Source: Betaproteobacteria bacterium LSUCC0117 (GTDB taxonomy: Bacteria; Pseudomonadota; Gammaproteobacteria; Burkholderiales; Burkholderiaceae_C). Taken from it: 64,000 bases of DNA. The notes under the pieces are model-generated. The model did not search any database. It had not been told where the DNA came from and was given only the letters and a program-made list of their open reading frames with translations. Location of the stretch: the NCBI GenBank assembly GCA_030441535.1, contig JAUJFZ010000003.1:186001-250000 (forward strand). Direction: 5' to 3'. Of this stretch, positions 25,018-32,215 are shown piece after piece (position 1 is the first letter of the stretch; each line of letters begins with the position of its first letter). Made by a program: the position numbers and the translations under genes.

Positions 25018-26808
25018 TTAGAAAGCCTCAAGCGCCAGGCCATTCACGCTGCCCGCACCCGACACGATGCTGTCGCGCATGCCGGGCACTTTGCGCAAGA
25101 TGTGCTCGGCATAAAACCGACACGTCACGCGCTTAGCCGCCATGAATGCATCTCCAAAGTCTTGATCGACGGGCCCCTGTGCCACCAGCAAAGCACGCGC
25201 CATCTGCCAGCCGGCCATCACCATGCCAGTGAGCATGAGGTAGGGCACGCTGCCAGCGAACGCGGCATTGGGATCGGTGCTGGCATTGCTGGCAATGAAC
25301 CGAGCCGCTTCTTCAAAGGCCTCACGGGATTGTTGCAACGCATCGGCCATAACCTGCGCATCATCGGTGCCAGAGGCACGCAGCGCGGACTCGGTTTGAG
25401 CAATTTGACTGGCCAATGAGAGGGCTTGTTGAGCGCCATCGCGGGCCGTTTTGCGACCCACCAAATCGTTGGCTTGGATCGCTGTAGTGCCCTCGTAAAT
25501 CGTCAGAATCTTGGCATCACGGTAATACTGAGCGGCACCCGTTTCTTCGATGAATCCCATGCCACCGTGTACTTGCACACCAAGGCTGGTCACCTCTAGG
25601 CTCATTTCAGTACTGAAGCCCTTGACTAACGGCACCATGAACTCATAGAACGCTTTGTTGGCCTTGCGGGCCGATTCATCTGGGTGGTGATGGGCTGCAT
25701 CGAAAGCCGCAGCGGCAGCCGTTGCCAATGCACGGCAGCCCTCGGTGTAAGCGCGCATCGTCATCAACATCCGCTTCACGTCTGGGTGATGAATGATGGG
25801 CGCTGACTGGTTCATGGACCCATCCACGGGGCGGCTCTGCACTCGCTCACGCGCATAGGTCACCGCCTTTTGATAGGCGCGGTCGGCAATCGCAATGCCT
25901 TGAACACCGACCGCGTAACGGGCCGCATTCATCATGATGAACATATACTCCAGACCGCGATTTTCCTCGCCGACCAAATAACCGGTCGCGCCGCCGTTGT
26001 CACCAAATTGCAGCACCGCCGTGGGGCTCGCTTTGATCCCCATCTTGTGCTCGATGCTGACGCACTGCACATCGTTGCGTGCACCCAAAGTGCCATCGTT
26101 ATTGACCAACACCTTGGGCACCACGAACAGGCTGATGCCCTTCACGCCTGCTGGCGCGCCTTCCACGCGAGCCAACACCAAGTGCACGATGTTCTCGGCC
26201 ATATCGTGCTCACCATAAGTGATGTAAATCTTGGTGCCTGAAATACGGTAGGTACCATCCGCCTGCGGTACCGCTTTGGTCCGCACCAACGCCAAGTCCG
26301 AGCCCGCCTGTGGCTCGGTCAGGTTCATGGTGCCGGTCCATTCGCCACTGATTAGTTTGGCGAGGTAATGATCCTTCAATTCATCGCTGGCAGCCGTAAT
26401 CAGCGCCTCAATCGCGCCGTCCGTCAACAGCGGGCACAGTGCAAAACTCAAGTTGGCAGCGTTCAGCATCTCGCCGCAAGCCGCTCCGATGGTCTTGGGC
26501 AAGCCTTGTCCGCCGTAAGCGGGTGGATGCTGCAAACCTTGCCAACCTGCTTGGCCGTATTGCTGGAAGGCCTCTTTGAAACCTGGCGTCGTTTTGACCG
26601 CAAAGTTCTCCCAGTGGCTGGGATTTTGGTCTCCTGCCCAGTTCAGCGGGGCAACCACGGCTTCATTGAACTTCGCGCACTCTTCCAGCACGGCCTGCGC
26701 TGTGTCAAAGCCGGCATCAGCATAAGCGGGCATCTCGGCGATGGCATCAATGTTCGCGATATGGCGAATATTGAACAACATGTCTTGCGTTGGGGCTTTG
26801 TAAGTCAC
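25018..26808 (-). CDS. Acyl-CoA dehydrogenase with C-terminal extension
   Basis: This 596-residue FAD enzyme introduces the alpha-beta double bond in acyl-CoA and passes electrons to ETF, encoded just upstream. It has an N-terminal extension ('MLFNIRHIANIDAIAEM'), the acyl-CoA dehydrogenase N, middle ('MNLTEPQAGSDLALVRTKA') and C domains ('QVHGGMGFIEETGAAQYYRDAKILTIYEGTT', the FAD/dimer signature), and a C-terminal acetyl-CoA-dehydrogenase-type domain (PF12806-like). The 590-600 residue class includes medium/long-chain and aryl-propionyl enzymes; chain length is not decidable. The start codon is GTG 26808 with a GGAG 7 bases upstream. It lies in etfB-etfA-acd-nmo. Confidence 0.94.
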   Translation of the reverse strand: MTYKAPTQDMLFNIRHIANIDAIAEMPAYADAGFDTAQAVLEECAKFNEAVVAPLNWAGDQNPSHWENFAVKTTPGFKEAFQQYGQAGWQGLQHPPAYGGQGLPKTIGAACGEMLNAANLSFALCPLLTDGAIEALITAASDELKDHYLAKLISGEWTGTMNLTEPQAGSDLALVRTKAVPQADGTYRISGTKIYITYGEHDMAENIVHLVLARVEGAPAGVKGISLFVVPKVLVNNDGTLGARNDVQCVSIEHKMGIKASPTAVLQFGDNGGATGYLVGEENRGLEYMFIMMNAARYAVGVQGIAIADRAYQKAVTYARERVQSRPVDGSMNQSAPIIHHPDVKRMLMTMRAYTEGCRALATAAAAAFDAAHHHPDESARKANKAFYEFMVPLVKGFSTEMSLEVTSLGVQVHGGMGFIEETGAAQYYRDAKILTIYEGTTAIQANDLVGRKTARDGAQQALSLASQIAQTESALRASGTDDAQVMADALQQSREAFEEAARFIASNASTDPNAAFAGSVPYLMLTGMVMAGWQMARALLVAQGPVDQDFGDAFMAAKRVTCRFYAEHILRKVPGMRDSIVSGAGSVNGLALEAF

Positions 26809-26851
26809 AAGGGGTCTCCGTATACGTGTGCCGTGCGGCGCGCTGGACTAA

Positions 26852-27784
26852 TTAAAGGCTTTTCGTCAACTCAGGTACGGCCTCAAAAAGATCGGCCTCA
26901 AGGCCGTAATCGGCAACGCCGAAGATGGGCGCTTCGGGATCTTTATTGATGGCCACAATCACCTTGCTGTCCTTCATGCCAGCCAGGTGTTGAATCGCGC
27001 CGCTGATACCGGCAGCAATGTACAACTGTGGCGCCACGATCTTGCCCGTTTGGCCCACTTGCCAATCGTTGGGCGCGTAACCCGCATCAACCGCTGCGCG
27101 GCTGGCACCAACGGCAGCCCCCAGCTTGTCGGCCAAGGGAATCATGACCTCGTTGAACTTGTCCTCACTGCCCAACGCACGACCACCGCTCACGATGATT
27201 TTGGCTGCAGTCAGTTCGGGGCGATCGTTGGCAGCAATCTCGCTACCAACAAAACTTGATTTACCGGCACCCGTCGCAACGGCGATCGCCTCGACGGCGG
27301 CAGACCCACCCGTCGCAGGCGCGGGGTCAAAACCAGTCGTCCGCACGGTAATCACTTTGACGGCATCGCTGCTTTGAACCGTTGCAATGGCGTTACCAGC
27401 GTAAATAGGACGCTCGAAGGTATCGGGCGCGTCGACTTTTGAGATGTCAGAAATCTGCGCCACATCCAATTTAGCTGCCACGCGGGGCGCGATGTTTTTA
27501 CCAGAGGCCGTCGCCGCGAACAGCACGTGGCTGTAGCTGCCCGCCACTGCCAATACCTGCGCAGCGACGTTCTCAGCGAGGGCGTGGGCAAACCCGGCAT
27601 CGTCCGCGTGCAGCACCTTTGCGACACCGACAATTTGCGCGGCGGCTTGGGCTGCGCCAGCCGCATTCTCGCCGGCAACCAGTACATGGACATCACCACC
27701 ACAAGCCAGTGCGGCGGTGACGGTGTTCAAGGTAGCGCCTTTGACGCTGGCGTTATCGTGTTCAGCAATTACAAGTGCAGTCAT
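26852..27784 (-). CDS. etfA: Electron transfer flavoprotein alpha subunit
   Basis: ETF-alpha (310 residues) binds FAD and carries electrons from acyl-CoA dehydrogenases to ETF-ubiquinone oxidoreductase. The C-terminal FAD domain is textbook: 'SGGRALGSEDKFNEVMIPLADKLGAAVGASRAAVDAGY', 'QVGQTGKIVAPQLYIAAGISGAIQHLAGM' and 'INKDPEAPIFGVADYGL'. It starts with ATG 24 bp after etfB and is followed 43 bp later by the dehydrogenase gene. Confidence 0.98.
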   Translation of the reverse strand: MTALVIAEHDNASVKGATLNTVTAALACGGDVHVLVAGENAAGAAQAAAQIVGVAKVLHADDAGFAHALAENVAAQVLAVAGSYSHVLFAATASGKNIAPRVAAKLDVAQISDISKVDAPDTFERPIYAGNAIATVQSSDAVKVITVRTTGFDPAPATGGSAAVEAIAVATGAGKSSFVGSEIAANDRPELTAAKIIVSGGRALGSEDKFNEVMIPLADKLGAAVGASRAAVDAGYAPNDWQVGQTGKIVAPQLYIAAGISGAIQHLAGMKDSKVIVAINKDPEAPIFGVADYGLEADLFEAVPELTKSL

Positions 27785-27808
27785 GGTGTTTCCAGTAAAA
27801 GAGGGCGA

Positions 27809-28561
27809 TTAACCGAGGACTTTGGCTTCGTTTTTCAACTTGTCGACCAGCGTGGCCACATCAGGCACCTTGATGCCAGCGCTGCGCTTTGCAGGCTCCA
27901 CCACCTTGAGCGTTTTCAAGCGTGGGGTCACATCGACACCCAGGTCTTCTGGCTTGAAGGTATCGACCGTCTTTTTCTTGGCCTTCATGATGTTCGGCAG
28001 CGTCACGTAGCGGGGCTCGTTCAAGCGCAAGTCGGTGGTCACGACGGCTGGCAACTGCAGCGCGAGCGTCTCTAGACCACCGTCAACCTCACGGGTCACG
28101 TTCACGGTATCCGCGGTCATTTCCACTTTGCTGGCGAAGGTGGCTTGTGGCCAATCGAGCAGCGCCGCCAACATTTGGCCAGTCTGGTTGCTGTCATCGT
28201 CGATGGCTTGTTTGCCCATGATGAACAGGTGTGGTCCTTCTTTTTCAGCAAGGGCTTTCAGGATCTTCGCGACGGCCAGCGGCTGCAACTCAGCGTCGGT
28301 CTCTACCAAAATGGCACGGTCAGCACCAATGGCCATGGCCGTGCGCAAGGTCTCGGTGCACTGCGTCACGCCGCATGAAACCGCGATAACCTCCGTCACC
28401 ACGCCCTTCTCACGCAACCGAACTGCCTCCTCCACCGCGATCTCATCAAACGGGTTCATGCTCATCTTGACGTTTGCGATGTCAACCCCGGTTCCGTCTG
28501 ACTTCACGCGGACTTTCACGTTGTAGTCAACCACGCGTTTTACGGGCACCAAAACCTTCAT
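27809..28561 (-). CDS. etfB: Electron transfer flavoprotein beta subunit
   Basis: ETF-beta, 250 residues from ATG 28561 (MKVLVPVKRVVDYNVKVRVK). A longer frame upstream has no ribosome-binding site and lies in the promoter zone, whereas AGGAG sits 9 bases before 28561. Family motifs are 'CTETLRTAMAIGADRAILVE' and the AMP-binding 'GKQAIDDDSNQTGQMLAALLDWPQATFASKV'. It is first gene of the etfB-etfA-acd-nmo operon, with a perfect 20-bp palindrome 56 bp upstream of the start codon. Confidence 0.98.
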   Translation of the reverse strand: MKVLVPVKRVVDYNVKVRVKSDGTGVDIANVKMSMNPFDEIAVEEAVRLREKGVVTEVIAVSCGVTQCTETLRTAMAIGADRAILVETDAELQPLAVAKILKALAEKEGPHLFIMGKQAIDDDSNQTGQMLAALLDWPQATFASKVEMTADTVNVTREVDGGLETLALQLPAVVTTDLRLNEPRYVTLPNIMKAKKKTVDTFKPEDLGVDVTPRLKTLKVVEPAKRSAGIKVPDVATLVDKLKNEAKVLG

Positions 28562-28616
28562 GATGAGCACTCCTAGAGGGGTAAAAAAGGAAAACCTTAC
28601 TGTACACCAACTCAAA

Positions 28617-28636
28617 TGACGTTTACGTAAACGTCA
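28617..28636. promoter_or_regulatory. Perfect 20-bp palindromic operator upstream of etfB
   Basis: TGACGTTTACGTAAACGTCA is its own reverse complement. It overlaps a TTGACG -35-like hexamer in the etfB direction. It differs by one base from the operator upstream of the SDR gene at 13246-13265, implying one regulator for both units. Confidence 0.75.
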
Positions 28637-28657
28637 ATTTAAAAGTTGGCGCGAAAC

Positions 28658-28681
28658 AAAAAAGCACGACCGTACTTTTTT
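28658..28681 (-). terminator. Weak bidirectional terminator after mscS
   Basis: AAAAAAG pairs with CTTTTTT around a short GC-containing centre, giving a U-rich 3' flank in either direction. Position, 29 bp past the MscS stop and before the etfB promoter, fits a terminator for the mscS transcript. The stem is A/T-rich, hence moderate confidence. Confidence 0.5.
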
Positions 28682-28709
28682 ACAGATTATAAAGGCAAAA
28701 GGCTGGTGA

Positions 28710-30008
28710 TCAGCGCGTGTGGACAACGCGCTGCGGGAAGGGGATATCTATCTTGTTTGCCTGCAAAGCAGCCAATACCGCCACGTTCACGTCAGATAAC
28801 ACGTTGGCGCGACCATTTTCTGGGTCATCAATCCAAAAGCCCAGTCGGAAAGTCAAACCATCGGCATCAAACGCCATCAGCGCCGCGCTGGGACGTGGGT
28901 CGTTCAACACACGGGGTTGAGCCGACGCCGCACCTTCTAATAGGCTGATAACCTGCGCGACATCGCTGTCATAACCTACCGTCACGTGGGTCGATTGCCA
29001 CAAGCGTTTGTTCGCCAAAGACAAGTTTTCAACCCGATTAATCAGCAACATTTCATTGGGGACCACGGACTCCTCCCCGCCTGGCGCCTGGATGAGTGTG
29101 TAGCGGGCCTTGATGTCGGTGATGTGTCCTTCAAAACCGTCGACCCGCACCAAGTCGCCAATCCGCAGACTGCGCTCCGCCAAAATCACAAAACCACTGA
29201 TGTAGTTGGCTGCCAGTTTCTGCAAGCCGAAACCGATACCAACCCCCAAAGCACCGCCCAAAACGGACAATGCCGTCAGGTCAATGCCCACCGCTGACAG
29301 GGCCATCATCAAGCCCAAAAATACAAACAAAACGCGCACGATGTTGCTGATGGCCTTGCGCACCGACAACTCCGCGCCCACTGCATTCATGAGCAAACGC
29401 GTATCCACTGCTGCGGATAGCCACAACGCAACCGCGATCAGGCCGGCGGCCGTGAATGCACCGCCTAACAAATCGCCCAGCGCGAACTGATGCCCACCAA
29501 TGGCCCACTTCGTTTCATCCAACTCGGCCATCACCAGCGACAGAACGCCACTGAACCAAGCCGCCACGAGAATCCACACCACCCAGACAATCAATTTCCG
29601 AGCAGAGGCAAACCAGGGTGATTTGTGAAACGCAAAAGCCAACACCTTTACCGACAAATTGATACTGAGTAGCGCCAAAACAAAGGGAAACGCCAACCGA
29701 AGCCCCACGGTATCGAGGCCTGTCGCAATCATGGCAGCGCGCAAAAACACAGTGAGAATCAACCACACCAACGGGAAAATCACGCCGTCGATCACACGGC
29801 TTCCAAACAACACGTCGATACCATTCAGCTGCGGGCTGAAGGCGGTTGCCATCCGACGCACCAAGACCCAGCTGATGCCGGCCAGAACCCCGACACCCGC
29901 GAGGCCCCACCAAAAATGAGGATGCGCAAACAAGTCCCGCCAGCCGGCGCTATCCGTGAGCGCAGGTAACAAAAGTGAGGCCGTTGAAACAGTGGTTAAA
30001 GTCAGCAT
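28710..30008 (-). CDS. MscS-family mechanosensitive ion channel
   Basis: The 432-residue inner-membrane protein has about five to six transmembrane helices. The last is the pore-lining TM3-like Gly/Ala-rich helix, 'LSVLGGALGVGIGFGLQKLAANYISGFVILAERSLRIGDLV', continuing into the MscS beta domain ('VDGFEGHITDIKARYTLIQAPGGEESVVPNEMLL'). Such channels open under hypo-osmotic shock to release solutes. It is longer at the N-terminus than E. coli MscS (286 residues). It lies 30 bp downstream of the second deacetylase-fold gene and is likely co-transcribed. Confidence 0.93.
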   Translation of the reverse strand: MLTLTTVSTASLLLPALTDSAGWRDLFAHPHFWWGLAGVGVLAGISWVLVRRMATAFSPQLNGIDVLFGSRVIDGVIFPLVWLILTVFLRAAMIATGLDTVGLRLAFPFVLALLSINLSVKVLAFAFHKSPWFASARKLIVWVVWILVAAWFSGVLSLVMAELDETKWAIGGHQFALGDLLGGAFTAAGLIAVALWLSAAVDTRLLMNAVGAELSVRKAISNIVRVLFVFLGLMMALSAVGIDLTALSVLGGALGVGIGFGLQKLAANYISGFVILAERSLRIGDLVRVDGFEGHITDIKARYTLIQAPGGEESVVPNEMLLINRVENLSLANKRLWQSTHVTVGYDSDVAQVISLLEGAASAQPRVLNDPRPSAALMAFDADGLTFRLGFWIDDPENGRANVLSDVNVAVLAALQANKIDIPFPQRVVHTR

Positions 30009-30038
30009 GAGGGCGCGTGAATTGAAGGTTTAAAGGAT

Positions 30039-31007
30039 CTATCCGGTGCCACTTAAGGCGCGCAAGTGGCTGTCGACACAGGCAGCAAGCGCTGGCAGGT
30101 TGTAACCTCCCTCCAAGCAACTCACCAACCGACCCGAGGCGTGCGCATCAGCGACCGCCATCAGTTGCATCGTCATCCAATGGTAGTCGTCTTCGACCAG
30201 TGCCATCTGACCAATGTCATCCTGCATATGGGCATCGAAGCCCGCGCTGATAAACAGCAATTCGGGTTTGAATGCGTGCAATCGTGGCAACCATTCCGTC
30301 GTGACGATGTCACGGATTGCCGCGCCATCGGTACGCGCTGGCACAGGCACGTTATGAACATTGGCGGCACCCGTGGGGGGCGTGCCTGGGTAAAACGGGT
30401 GTTGGTAAAAGCCGAGCATCAGGATGCGCTCATCCCCCGCCACCACATCCTCCGTGCCGTTGCCGTGGTGTACGTCAAAGTCAACAATGGCCACGCGCGC
30501 CAGGTTGTGAGCCTCCAACGCATACTTGGCGGCAAGGGCCACATTACTGACCACGCAAAAGCCCATCGCCGTATCGCGAGTCGCATGATGACCCGGCGGA
30601 CGCACCGCACAAAACGCGTTTTGCAGGCGGCCCGCCATGACCGCGTCGACTGCTGCGATACCAGCCCCCGCAGCACGGCGCACGGCCTGCCAACTGCCAC
30701 CGCTCAGGCAGGTATCAGGGTCTAAGCGTGCCGTGGCATTGGGATCGTGCGATACCTCATGCGCCAACGCATCAACGGTTCGCATGAGGGAGGCCACGTA
30801 ACCCGGCGTGTGGGCCAGTGTTAACAGCGACAAATCCACCAGCGGCGGCGCTTCGGCAGCCAAAACATCCCCCAAGCCCGTTGCCTTAAGGCGCTCGTGA
30901 ATCGCGGTCAAACGACCGGGCGATTCCGGGTGACCAGATCCCATGTGATGCAGCAAACATTCGGGGTGCGAGAAGAAACCCGTCGTGCGGGTTGGCGTGG
31001 TCTGCAT
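30039..31007 (-). CDS. Histone deacetylase-family protein (class II-like)
   Basis: A 322-residue HDAC-fold hydrolase. Motifs are 'HPECLLHHMGSGHPESPGRL' at the N-terminus, 'VRPPGHHATRDTAMGFCVVSNVALAAKYAL' (catalytic His pair), 'VAIVDFDVHHGNGTEDV' (zinc Asp/His) and 'LLFISAGFDAHMQDDIGQM' (zinc Asp). This is the acetylpolyamine-amidohydrolase/class II HDAC group common in Burkholderiales; possible substrates are acetylated polyamines or proteins. It differs clearly from the shorter-motif paralogue at 10402-11337. Upstream operon partner of the MscS channel. Confidence 0.92.
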   Translation of the reverse strand: MQTTPTRTTGFFSHPECLLHHMGSGHPESPGRLTAIHERLKATGLGDVLAAEAPPLVDLSLLTLAHTPGYVASLMRTVDALAHEVSHDPNATARLDPDTCLSGGSWQAVRRAAGAGIAAVDAVMAGRLQNAFCAVRPPGHHATRDTAMGFCVVSNVALAAKYALEAHNLARVAIVDFDVHHGNGTEDVVAGDERILMLGFYQHPFYPGTPPTGAANVHNVPVPARTDGAAIRDIVTTEWLPRLHAFKPELLFISAGFDAHMQDDIGQMALVEDDYHWMTMQLMAVADAHASGRLVSCLEGGYNLPALAACVDSHLRALSGTG

Positions 31008-31138
31008 GTTTAACAGCGTAGGTAAAACGGGTGCGAGAAAAAGACTTTACGAAAGCTTAGCATGGGGTGCACGAGTCGCCTACCGCGTTTAACATTGACG
31101 TCACAATTGGCGCTTCAACCCAACCACTCCTCATCCAC

Positions 31139-32215
31139 ATGACCGCCTGGCTACTGGCAATCCCCCGCCTCAGCGCAAACCCGCTTCGGGTGTCGGCCGC
31201 CCTGCTCGCCGCAGGTTTGCTGAGCGCCCAAGCCAGTGAGATCACCTATAAAACGAACCCTGCCGCGATGGCGTTCGCAGCCGAATGGGCAGCGGCCAAC
31301 AGTCAACCTGTCGAGTCCGTACAGGCCATCATCGGTGAAGCCAAGCGATTAGACCGAGTCATCAAATACGTCACGCCCGCAGCGACAGGCTTTCAAAAGG
31401 ACTGGCGCACCTACCGCAGCCGGTTTGTCGAACCCAAACGCATCAAAGCAGGCGTCGCTTTTTGGAAAGCGCACCAAAAAATATTGAAAAAAACTGCCGC
31501 CGCAACGGGCATCCCCGCTTGGTTAATTGTTGGCGTCATTGGCGTTGAAACCATCTACGGCCAGCAAACCGGACGGTTTTCGACACTGGACGCCTTGAGC
31601 ACACTGGCTTTCGACTTCCCAGAATCACACCCAAAAGCCGCCACACGCGCCGCATTTTTTCGTGACGAGTTAGGGCACTTCCTGCAACTGGCAACCGCAC
31701 AACAAACGCCCATCGATTCGTGGCAAGGCAGCTACGCCGGGGCGCTGGGGCTGCCGCAATTCATGCCATCCAGTTGGGCGAAATACGCGGTGGATGGCGA
31801 CCAAGATGGCCGCATCGACCTGCGCGGCAGTACCCATGACGCAATCGCTTCTGTCGCCAACTACTTCGTCGCTTTCGGTTGGCGCAGTGGCATGCCCACG
31901 CACTACCCTGTCAAGGTGCGCGCCAAAGACAAAGCTCTCGACGACCTGCTCGCGCCCGACATTGTCCCCACCTTTGAACCGAGTGACTTCCATCAACGCG
32001 GCGCACGGCTTGGCAAAGCAGGCCAGCGCCACAACGGTAAGTTGGCGCTGGTAAAACTCGAAAACGCGGGCAAACGCGCCGACACCTATTTAGCCGGCAC
32101 CGACAACTTCTACGTCATCACGCGCTACAACTGGAGCAGCTACTACGCCCTGGCGGTGATTGAGTTGGGTAAGGCGGTCGAGCAGGCTTTGAGCGATAAC
32201 TCACCAAAGCGCTAA
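31139..32215 (+). CDS. mltB: MltB-type lytic murein transglycosylase
   Basis: The product has 358 residues from ATG 31139; an upstream in-frame GTG at 31067 would add 24 residues before the signal peptide. The N-terminal hydrophobic segment 'VSAALLAAGLLSAQAS' is a signal sequence. The MltB domain has catalytic Glu in 'VGVIGVETIYGQQTGR', the groove motif 'GSYAGALGLPQFMPSSWAKYA', a Ca-binding-like 'DGDQDGRIDL' loop and 'FYVITRYNWSSYYALAVIELG' at the C-terminus. There is no PG-binding domain. Its stop overlaps the convergent comEC stop by 4 bp. Confidence 0.92.
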   Translation: MTAWLLAIPRLSANPLRVSAALLAAGLLSAQASEITYKTNPAAMAFAAEWAAANSQPVESVQAIIGEAKRLDRVIKYVTPAATGFQKDWRTYRSRFVEPKRIKAGVAFWKAHQKILKKTAAATGIPAWLIVGVIGVETIYGQQTGRFSTLDALSTLAFDFPESHPKAATRAAFFRDELGHFLQLATAQQTPIDSWQGSYAGALGLPQFMPSSWAKYAVDGDQDGRIDLRGSTHDAIASVANYFVAFGWRSGMPTHYPVKVRAKDKALDDLLAPDIVPTFEPSDFHQRGARLGKAGQRHNGKLALVKLENAGKRADTYLAGTDNFYVITRYNWSSYYALAVIELGKAVEQALSDNSPKR

